Below are positions 6,805 through 12,375 of a stretch of 12,375 nt of DNA, one piece after another. A model generated the notes under the pieces. It searched no databases. It was not told the DNA's origin and saw nothing but the letters and a program-made list of their open reading frames with translations. Origin of the DNA: Thermosulfurimonas sp. (lineage in GTDB: Bacteria; Desulfobacterota; Thermodesulfobacteria; Thermodesulfobacteriales; Thermodesulfobacteriaceae); contig WFPH01000211.1 in NCBI GenBank assembly GCA_015487645.1, positions 1 to 12,375 on the forward strand. The letters are read 5' to 3'. The translations under genes were made by a program, and so were the position numbers. Within the stretch, counting starts at the first letter, position 1; each line of letters opens with the position of its first letter.

Positions 6805-6973
6805 AGCATCCACAAGTGCGGCGAGCCAGTTCCCCGAAGGATTCGATCCTTACGGTCTTCCTTTCCGCAAATTCCTGCTGCTTGCCCGCATTCCAGTTCT
6901 GAACAGGCCGAAAATAGCCCACCACCCGACTGTAGATCTCACAGGGCACCAATTTGGCTTTAACCTTTTCCAT
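6803..6973 (-). CDS. nrdD: Stand-alone glycyl-radical polypeptide of class III ribonucleotide reductase (56 aa)
   Basis: This 56-residue protein equals the extreme C-terminus of fused NrdD proteins. PCEIYSRVVGYFRPV (10-24) holds the expected glycyl-radical residue Gly19, and QNWNAGKQQEFAERK (25-39) is the conserved tail. It should dock on the large NrdD chain and carry the stored radical made by NrdG. A perfect ribosome site, AAGGAGGTGA, lies a few bases before its ATG, inside the end of the large nrdD gene, and the two frames overlap by 14 bases. This supports separate, coupled translation rather than a sequencing frameshift. It ends in CGC, an unusual Cys pair at the very C-terminus that could be redox-active, which is speculation. 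NrdD-like short proteins of this type are known in databases, so the split is uncommon rather than unique. Confidence 0.88.
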   Translation of the reverse strand: MEKVKAKLVPCEIYSRVVGYFRPVQNWNAGKQQEFAERKTVRIESFGELARRTCGC

Positions 6974-9083
6974 GCGTCACCTCCTTGGAAGGAATAGAGT
7001 TTTCAACCGAGGCCTCAAGTACCTGGTAAGCCTCAGCCGGAAGATTCCTGAGAACCTCCAGCGAGATCTCAACCTCTCGACCGTAGCGAGCCAGATCCTC
7101 CTCGGTATGGGGATAGGGACAAAACTCGTGTTTTCCCGGAAGATAGCCATGCACCGGACAGACCGAGAAGGTGGGCGTGATAGAGAAATAGGGTAGCCTG
7201 AAATTGTTCACCACGGCCTTAACCAACTCCTTCACCATGGTGATGTCCGGGATCTCCTCCCCTACAAAGAGGTGGACCACCGTGCCCCCGGTGAAAAGGG
7301 CCTGGAGGTCGTCCTGATGACTTAAGATCTCGAAGATATCATCGGTGTAGCCCACCGGAAGGTGCACGGAGTTGGTGTAGTAGGGCACCTGATCTGTACC
7401 GGCGGTCTTGATACGAGGGAACTTTTTTTTGTCCAAACGAGCCAAACGGTAGCTGGCTCCCTCAGCCGGGGTGGCCTCCAGGTTATAGAGATTGCCAGTC
7501 TCCTCCTGGAAATCGGCCAGTTTCTCCCGCATGAAACGCAAGACCTTAATGGCCCAGGCTTTGCCCTCGGGGTGATAAATGGGCACCCCTAAGAAGTTGA
7601 GACAGGCCTCGTGCATCCCGATGATTCCGATGGTGGAGAAGTGGTTGCGCCAGTACTGTCCGGAACATTCCTTGACCGGCTGGAGATAGACCCTGGAGTA
7701 GGGATAAAGCCCACGTTCCGTAAAGTCCTCGATGACCTTACGTTTGATCTCAAGCGAGATCTTGGCGAGTTCCATGAGATCACTCAAGCGCTCGAAAAAT
7801 TCCTCTTCACAGGTGGAGAGATAGGCGATACGGGGCATATTGATGGTGACCACCCCGATGGAACCCGTAAGCGGCGAGGCCCCGAAGAGCCCTCCCCCCC
7901 GTCTTTCGAGCTCTCGATTATCGAGTCTCAGGCGACAGCACATGGAACGGGCGTCCTCCGGCCGCATGTCCGAGTTCACGAAGTTGGCGAAATAAGGAAT
8001 GCCGTACTTGCGGGTCATCTCCCAGAGAGGCTCCAGATTGGGGTTATCGTAGTCGAAATCACGGGTGATGTTGTAAGTGGGGATGGGGAAAGTAAAGATG
8101 CGCCCCTTGGCGTCCCCGGCCAACATTAGCTCGCAAAAAGCCCGGTTAATAAGGTCCATCTCCTCCTGAAACTCGGCGTAAGTCTCCTCGCGTTCGACAC
8201 CCCCCACGATGACCCGATGATTCCGCAGGGTCTCGGGGCACTTAAGGTCGAAGGTGAGGTTGGTGAACGGGGTCTGGAAGCCCACCCTGGTGGGCACGTT
8301 GACGTTAAAGATAAATTCCTGGAGGCACTGTTTGACTTCCTCGTAGGAAAGGCGATCGTAGCGCACGAAGGGCGCAAGCAGGGTATCGAAGTTAGAGAAG
8401 GCCTGAGCCCCGGCAGCCTCCCCTTGAAGGGTATAAAAGAAGTTCACCACCTGCCCCAGGGCGCTGCGGAAGTGCTTTGGAGGAGCACTTTCCACCTTTC
8501 CGGGCACCCCGCCAAAACCGCGCTTGAGTAGATCGTAAAGATCCCAGCCCACACAATAGGGCCCTAGGATACCCAGGTCGTGCACATGGAAATCTCCCTC
8601 AAAATGCGCTTCGCCCACCCTGGCGGGGTAAAGCTTGTTCAGCCAGTACCGGGCCACCACCGAGGAGGAAATGTGAAAGTTAAGCCCCTGAAGGCTGTAA
8701 TTCATGTTGGAATTTTCCTGAACCCGCCAGTCCTCCCGGGTGAGATACTCCTCAATGAGATTTACCCCGTCGAGCAGCGCTTTACCCAGCTCCCGGGCCT
8801 GACGACGTTTCTCGCGATAGAGGATATAGGCCTTGGCCGCCTCCGGGAAGCCGAGCTCCATGAGGGTCTTTTCCACCAGATCCTGAATCTGCTCTACGTG
8901 AGGCACCCCTCCATGTTTGAAGTATTGACGATAGAGCTTCACCGCCACCGCATCCGCCACCCTCTCCGCCGCCGCCTTGTCCTTCTGGCCTACCGCCCGC
9001 AGGGCCTTGAAAACCGCCCGCACAATGCGGTGACGATTAAAAGGTTGAAACTTGCCATCCCGTTTTCGGACTAAAGGCTCCAT
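6960..9083 (-). CDS. nrdD: Anaerobic ribonucleoside-triphosphate reductase, large chain lacking the glycyl-radical site
   Basis: This 707-residue protein reduces ribonucleotides to deoxyribonucleotides in the anaerobic cytoplasm. Residues 1-95 form an ATP-cone allosteric domain (MEPLVRKRDGKFQPF start). The catalytic barrel follows, with family segments FHVHDLG (165-171), GAQAFSNFDTLLAPF (225-239), SMCCRLRLD (380-388, a Cys pair in the catalytic region) and GMHEACLNFLG (489-499). Near the end CPVHGYLPGKHEFCPYPH (642-659) is the first half of the usual zinc ribbon. Instead of a second CxxC and the RVxGY radical loop, the chain continues with about 48 helical, charged residues and stops. The missing part is encoded by the next gene. 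The start is set by GGGAGGCGGG before the ATG and by a good promoter about 30 bases upstream. The product is certain; the role of the C-terminal extension is unknown. Confidence 0.95.
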   Translation of the reverse strand: MEPLVRKRDGKFQPFNRHRIVRAVFKALRAVGQKDKAAAERVADAVAVKLYRQYFKHGGVPHVEQIQDLVEKTLMELGFPEAAKAYILYREKRRQARELGKALLDGVNLIEEYLTREDWRVQENSNMNYSLQGLNFHISSSVVARYWLNKLYPARVGEAHFEGDFHVHDLGILGPYCVGWDLYDLLKRGFGGVPGKVESAPPKHFRSALGQVVNFFYTLQGEAAGAQAFSNFDTLLAPFVRYDRLSYEEVKQCLQEFIFNVNVPTRVGFQTPFTNLTFDLKCPETLRNHRVIVGGVEREETYAEFQEEMDLINRAFCELMLAGDAKGRIFTFPIPTYNITRDFDYDNPNLEPLWEMTRKYGIPYFANFVNSDMRPEDARSMCCRLRLDNRELERRGGGLFGASPLTGSIGVVTINMPRIAYLSTCEEEFFERLSDLMELAKISLEIKRKVIEDFTERGLYPYSRVYLQPVKECSGQYWRNHFSTIGIIGMHEACLNFLGVPIYHPEGKAWAIKVLRFMREKLADFQEETGNLYNLEATPAEGASYRLARLDKKKFPRIKTAGTDQVPYYTNSVHLPVGYTDDIFEILSHQDDLQALFTGGTVVHLFVGEEIPDITMVKELVKAVVNNFRLPYFSITPTFSVCPVHGYLPGKHEFCPYPHTEEDLARYGREVEISLEVLRNLPAEAYQVLEASVENSIPSKEVTHGKG

Positions 9084-9114
9084 CCCGCCTCCCTATTTCG
9101 TAAGTTTTTCAAAG

Positions 9115-9142
9115 ATTATACCTACAGGATACAGGGTGTCAA
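9115..9142 (-). promoter_or_regulatory. Sigma-70-type promoter of the nrdD operon
   Basis: On the minus strand the consensus boxes TTGACA (9142-9137) and TATAAT (9120-9115) are separated by 16 bases. Transcription would start near 9108, giving a leader of about 25 bases that includes the ribosome site GGGAGG. Both hexamers match perfectly and no other promoter is needed for nrdD. Confidence 0.85.
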
Positions 9143-9169
9143 TCAACACAATAACACAACATTTTGTAT
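9124..9169 (-). promoter_or_regulatory. Pair of NrdR-box-like sites over the nrdD promoter
   Basis: The site at 9154-9169 (minus strand ATACAAAATGTTGTGT) matches 13 of 16 positions of the NrdR box consensus as I recall it (acaCwAtATaTwGtgt). A weaker copy at 9124-9139 (ACACCCTGTATCCTGT, 11 of 16) lies inside the -35/-10 region. Their starts are 30 bases apart, close to three helical turns, which suits the paired boxes bound by NrdR, the ATP/dATP-sensing repressor of ribonucleotide reductase genes. The upstream site is convincing, the second less so. Confidence 0.6.
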
Positions 9170-9207
9170 ACTTAGCGAAAACTCAAAAAGAGAGTCTTGC
9201 CAACCTT

Positions 9208-9310
9208 CTCCTTCCCCTCTGGGGGCGGTCGGGTGGGATTGACTCCCTCCCCTAACCCCTCCCAAAGGGAGGGGAACTCAAACTCCTCCCCCTCTGGGGA
9301 AGGACGGGTG
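9208..9310. repeat. C/G-rich intergenic repeats: 28-bp direct repeat and short palindrome
   Basis: Two 28-base segments, 9208-9235 and 9283-9310, agree at 24 positions and are 75 bases apart. Between them CCCCTCCCAAAGGGAGGGG (9257-9275) is a perfect palindrome with a 3-base loop, next to another CCCTCCCC run. No open frame fits protein coding here. The block resembles palindromic intergenic repeats found dispersed in many bacterial genomes. Its copy number in this genome cannot be judged from the window. Confidence 0.5.
9245..9263 (-). other. Potential G-quadruplex
   Basis: The minus strand reads GGGAGGGGTTAGGGGAGGG: four runs of three or more G with loops of 1, 3 and 1 bases. This meets the usual rule for a stable intramolecular quadruplex. 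It lies about 100 bases upstream of the nrdD -35 box on the coding strand. It competes with the overlapping palindrome at 9257-9275. Confidence 0.5.
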
Positions 9311-9394
9311 TGAAACCCCCTGGTCCCTCCCAGAGAAAAGGAGACCAAAGGGAGCCTCTTCTCAAGCGGGAGGGGTATCGAATTATGTCAAGGT

Positions 9395-9432
9395 CTTTAA
9401 AAAGAAAGGGGGAGGCCTTTTCGGCCTCCCCC
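9395..9432 (-). terminator. Rho-independent terminator of the molybdopterin/ferredoxin operon
   Basis: Arms 9408-9417 and 9423-9432 form a perfect 10-bp G/C stem with a 5-base loop. On the minus strand it is followed by TTTCTTTTTAAAG. It lies 28 bases after the ferredoxin stop codon and closes that transcription unit. Confidence 0.88.
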
Positions 9433-9460
9433 TCGGAAGACAACCTTCGGGAAGAGAAAA

Positions 9461-10288
9461 TTAACCCAGTTTGGGCAAGTTGCGCAGGGCGAGCTTGAGG
9501 AGTCCGCGACGGGTGCGGGCCCTGACCTCTACTTCCTCCCAGGTACGCTTGCGAGGCGCAAAGTGTTTGAAAAGAAGCTCCAGGTTCTTTTCCTTCCCCA
9601 TGAAGTAAACGTTGGGGCCAATCTTGACCACCTTCGACTCCAGACGACGAGCCTTCCCGCTCCGCACGAGCTTTGAGACCTCCGAGTTGGGGTCGGAAAG
9701 ATCGCCGAAGATTCGAGCATCGGCAATACAGGTCTTCACGCAGGCCGGAAGCTCTCCCCTGGTCACCCTCTCGTAACAGAAGGTACACTTATCCGCCTTG
9801 GGCTCATCAAGGGTATCGTTAAGGTAGCGAGCCCTGTAGGGGCAGGCCTCCACACAGTTACCGCAGCCAATGCAACGTTCCTTGTCGATGAGAACCGCGC
9901 CCGTAAAAGGCTCCTTGTAGGTGGCCTTAATCTCCATGGTGACAGTCTTTCCGGTCTTGTGGCACTTGAAAGTTCGCTCCTCAGGATCTACCGGACACAC
10001 ATCCACGCATACCGGGTGATCGCAGTGATTACACAGCCCAGGGAAGAAGGTGAAGGCAATCTCACCCTTAGCGGTGCGCTCCGGTCCAAGACGAAGGACC
10101 CAATTCCGACGATAGTCTCCGCCCTCGGCCGAGACCACTTCCAACCACTGATCGTAATCCTTGATGAAAGAGTAACCATCATAGTCGGGATTCACGGGAA
10201 CCTGCCACTCCGCACGGCAGGCTACCGCACACGCGTGGCACCCCACACATCTATCTAAATCTATGACCATGGCCCATTGTTGTTTCAT
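9461..10288 (-). CDS. 4x[4Fe-4S] ferredoxin subunit of a molybdopterin oxidoreductase
   Basis: This 275-residue electron-transfer subunit has four complete cluster motifs: Cys14/17/20/24, Cys86/89/94/98, Cys139/142/145/149 and Cys168/171/183/187. It has no signal sequence of its own, as is usual for PsrB/TtrB-type subunits that are exported bound to a Tat-signal-bearing catalytic partner. The stretch between motifs 2 and 3 is about 40 residues instead of about 20, and holds an extra Cys109 in RTFKCHKTG. The C-terminal part shares FGDL-x-D-x-NSEV with the other ferredoxin in this window, but the two are clearly diverged. It starts 27 bases after the catalytic gene, with AAGGAGGT about 6 bases before the ATG. 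No NrfD-type membrane subunit follows; the next signal is a terminator. The membrane partner may lie upstream, outside the window, or be missing. Confidence 0.9.
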   Translation of the reverse strand: MKQQWAMVIDLDRCVGCHACAVACRAEWQVPVNPDYDGYSFIKDYDQWLEVVSAEGGDYRRNWVLRLGPERTAKGEIAFTFFPGLCNHCDHPVCVDVCPVDPEERTFKCHKTGKTVTMEIKATYKEPFTGAVLIDKERCIGCGNCVEACPYRARYLNDTLDEPKADKCTFCYERVTRGELPACVKTCIADARIFGDLSDPNSEVSKLVRSGKARRLESKVVKIGPNVYFMGKEKNLELLFKHFAPRKRTWEEVEVRARTRRGLLKLALRNLPKLG

Positions 10289-10315
10289 TTTCGACCTCCT
10301 TTAACGCAAACTTTT

Positions 10316-12375
10316 TTAACAACCCTCAATCGGTCTAGCCTTGCGGCGAGATTTCTTTTTCCTCTTTTTAATGCCGCAGGTGCTCTGTACGGTCGCGGCT
10401 GCCAGCTCGAAACGCGGAATCTCAGGCGGTATCGGCCGAAGCTCCGGAATATTGAGAACCTTGCCGTCCTTCACGATGCGCACAAAGCTCGTACGGTGGC
10501 TCGAAGCTCCCATAAAGGGATCCTGCACGTAGTGGGTAATCAGAAACTGATCGCTGGCTCCTTTCTTATAAGCTCGAGAAAGCTTCTGGGAGAGACTCCC
10601 GAAGCCGTGTGGGAGATAGATGCAGTCCGGACGGATACCCGGGGTAACCTTAGCCTTGACCGGGAAGGAACGCTTTCCATCCTGGTTCTCAAGCACGATC
10701 TCGTCTCCATCCTTGATCCCGAGCTTGGCCGCCACCTCATCGTTGATCCAGGCGTGGTTTTCCGGCCATTCGTGGTGGAGCCATTCATTGTTCATGGTCC
10801 GGCTGAAGGTGTGGACCGGGACCCGGCCGTAAATGAGACGCGCATAACCTTTAGGCGGAGCCGGCGTGGGCTCGAAGACCGGAACCGGGGAGAAATCTTC
10901 GTCCTCGAAATCCTCAATAGCCAACTTCACCTTAAAGCCCTTCTCTCCAAAGATGTTCTTAAAGTTTTCCCGATCATAGGCCGCCTTGGCCGGGAGGACC
11001 ACCAGCCCTCCCTGCTTATTGAGCTCCTCAAGCGTGAGCCCCAGGCCCTTCAACTTTTCGTTGATGATCTCCACCTCGGATTCGGCATGGAAGATGTCAA
11101 GCCCCAGACGCTTGGCCAGCTCCTTGGCCACCCAGAAAGGCGAACGGGCCTCTCCGAGAGGCTCCACCGCCGGCTGACGCACCGTGACAAAACACTCCGG
11201 AAGCCCATCGTAAGTGTAAACGTCGTCGTAGCGCTCAAGATAGACCGTATCCGGAAGCACAATGTCCGACCAGATGGCCGTCTCCGTGGGCAGCATCTCG
11301 AAGGAGAAGATGAAGTCGAGCTTCTTAATGGCCTCCATGGTCCGGTAAGGATTCGGGATGGTCTGAAGGATGTTCACTCCGCACACACCCCAGGCCTTGA
11401 TGGGGTAAGGCTCTCCCGTAAGGGTGGCCTGAATAATCTCATGGGTGGGGTTGCCGGGCAGCGGCCCCGCGAAGGGATACTTCTCCTTGAGGGGCTCGTC
11501 GGACTCTTTGGGTTCGACCTCTTTTATCGAATGTACATGGCCGAGGGAGATAGGCGTGGGGAAATAGAGACCACCGGGAGTCCCAATACCCCCGAAAAGG
11601 GCTGCCAGGATAGCCAGGGACTGGTGGCGATAAACGTCACCTTTGCCGTACCAGGTGGAGTGACGCCCAGGGTGAATGAGCACATGGGGTCTGGCCTCGG
11701 CCAGAATCTTGATGGCCTCCTCGATCTTGTCCTTGGGCAGATCGCAGATCCTGGCCGCCCGTTCAAGCGTCCAGTCTTTAACGGCCTTCTTTACGGCCTC
11801 AAAGCCTTCGCAGTACTTAGAGACGAACTCCTGATCGTAGAGCTTGTGTTTGATGACGTAGTTGATCCAGGCCAAAAGGAGCGCGGTGTCGGTTCCCGGA
11901 CGGATGGGAAGCCAGATATCGGCCTTACCCGCAGCCACCGAAAACCGGGGATCCACCACTACCAGCTTGGCCCCTTTGGAGAGCCCTGCCACAAAGTCCA
12001 TTACGTGAGACACGTGCACGTTTTCTCCGATATGGGAGCCCACGAGCAACATGGCCTTGGCATTGGCCATATCGGTGTACTGCATGGTGCCCGAGGTGAG
12101 ATAGCCCAGGGCCGAAATATAGGCCACGGCCACCGGCCCCACGCACTGGAAAAAGGCCGGCTCATTGGAGTAATTCTCGGTGCCCAGGGCCTTGAAGATC
12201 TCCCGCAGGGCCTCGGCGGAGGCTCCGTGATCGAAGTAGGCCAGGGCGTGAGGACCATATTTGTCCTTCACCTTCTTGAGGTTATAAGCCACCTCGTCCA
12301 GGGCCTCATCCCAGGAGATCTTCACAAACTTGCCCTCACCGCGTTCTCCCACCCTTTTGAGCGGATGGAGAACCC
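10316..12375 (-). CDS. Molybdopterin (bis-MGD) oxidoreductase catalytic subunit, PsrA/PhsA-like, 5' end beyond window
   Basis: The frame runs in from the window edge, with 685 residues plus stop visible. The first visible residues (VLHPLKRVGERGEGKF, then ISWDEAL) are the conserved stretch that normally follows the N-terminal [4Fe-4S] domain, so roughly 80-120 residues including any Tat signal are missing. The order of DMSO-reductase-family segments is normal: a candidate molybdenum-ligand Cys in EPAFFQC, VVDPRFS, PIRPGTDTALL, FSFEMLPTETAIWSDIVLPDTVYLERYD, and a C-terminal cofactor-binding domain with ENHAWIN and YLPHGFG. This looks most like the polysulfide/thiosulfate/tetrathionate reductase clade; the substrate cannot be read from sequence. 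The chain ends in an odd basic tail (KKRKKKSRRKARP) with a final Cys. It pairs with the ferredoxin gene 27 bases downstream. Confidence 0.9.
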   Translation of the reverse strand, partial: VLHPLKRVGERGEGKFVKISWDEALDEVAYNLKKVKDKYGPHALAYFDHGASAEALREIFKALGTENYSNEPAFFQCVGPVAVAYISALGYLTSGTMQYTDMANAKAMLLVGSHIGENVHVSHVMDFVAGLSKGAKLVVVDPRFSVAAGKADIWLPIRPGTDTALLLAWINYVIKHKLYDQEFVSKYCEGFEAVKKAVKDWTLERAARICDLPKDKIEEAIKILAEARPHVLIHPGRHSTWYGKGDVYRHQSLAILAALFGGIGTPGGLYFPTPISLGHVHSIKEVEPKESDEPLKEKYPFAGPLPGNPTHEIIQATLTGEPYPIKAWGVCGVNILQTIPNPYRTMEAIKKLDFIFSFEMLPTETAIWSDIVLPDTVYLERYDDVYTYDGLPECFVTVRQPAVEPLGEARSPFWVAKELAKRLGLDIFHAESEVEIINEKLKGLGLTLEELNKQGGLVVLPAKAAYDRENFKNIFGEKGFKVKLAIEDFEDEDFSPVPVFEPTPAPPKGYARLIYGRVPVHTFSRTMNNEWLHHEWPENHAWINDEVAAKLGIKDGDEIVLENQDGKRSFPVKAKVTPGIRPDCIYLPHGFGSLSQKLSRAYKKGASDQFLITHYVQDPFMGASSHRTSFVRIVKDGKVLNIPELRPIPPEIPRFELAAATVQSTCGIKKRKKKSRRKARPIEGC

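Noticed and set aside
6960..6973. Frameshift or sequencing error joining the large NrdD chain to the 56-residue stub
   Set aside because: The stub has its own ATG with a perfect AAGGAGGTGA at proper spacing, and the large chain has an extra C-terminal extension not found in fused forms. Two genes are the better reading.
8580..9074. 164-residue plus-strand open frame within nrdD
   Set aside because: It is a shadow of the nrdD coding sequence, with no ribosome site or domain.
9190..9394. CRISPR array in the repeat-rich spacer
   Set aside because: There are only two imperfect 28-base copies with a low-complexity interval and no cas genes. This does not meet the pattern of a CRISPR array.
9252..9788. 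178-residue minus-strand open frame across the spacer and the ferredoxin gene
   Set aside because: It shares sequence out of frame with a certain ferredoxin gene and then runs through the terminator and repeats. The composition is G/R/S-rich with no motif.
12350..12352. Start of the molybdopterin enzyme at 12352 (GTG)
   Set aside because: The frame continues upstream through the conserved segment VLHPLKR, so the gene enters from outside the window.

Overview
All real genes in this window lie on the minus strand, so transcription runs from high to low coordinates. The content suggests a strict anaerobe that respires inorganic nitrogen or sulfur compounds: an oxygen-sensitive class III ribonucleotide reductase, a molybdopterin oxidoreductase with a four-cluster ferredoxin subunit, and a periplasmic multiheme cytochrome pathway with an outer-membrane porin. 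Lys/Glu-rich proteins and the gene set would fit a thermophilic sulfur bacterium such as Thermodesulfobacteriota. That placement is inference from gene content only, as no marker gene is present.

Region 1 (12375 to 9461) holds the 3' part of a PsrA/PhsA-like molybdopterin oxidoreductase gene, cut by the window edge, and its iron-sulfur partner. It ends at a strong hairpin terminator (9395-9432). Region 2 (9394 to 9084) is a non-coding spacer. It carries C/G-rich inverted and direct repeats with a G-quadruplex-capable run, then a near-consensus sigma-70 promoter overlapped by two NrdR-box-like sites.

Region 3 (9083 to 6047) is an anaerobic ribonucleotide reductase operon. It has a 707-residue catalytic chain that lacks a glycyl-radical site, a separate 56-residue polypeptide (6803-6973) that carries that site, a long hairpin, and then the radical-SAM activase nrdG. 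Putting the glycyl-radical segment on its own polypeptide is one of the two most notable points in the window.

Region 4 (5946 to 1) looks like one respiratory operon: a membrane-anchored tetraheme cytochrome, a Tat-exported NrfC-like four-cluster ferredoxin, an NrfD-like quinol-interacting membrane protein, and an octaheme cytochrome of the hydroxylamine oxidoreductase (Hao) family. After a hairpin come an unrecognised secreted protein and a partial alginate_exp-family outer-membrane barrel. The first three genes overlap. The layout matches an Nrf nitrite-ammonification operon in which pentaheme NrfA is replaced by an octaheme Hao-type enzyme. The inferred electron path is menaquinol -> NrfD -> NrfC -> tetraheme -> octaheme Hao -> nitrite or hydroxylamine. 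This is the best candidate for a little-described system here. The NrfC-like subunit also has an unusual Cys-to-Asp change in its first cluster motif.
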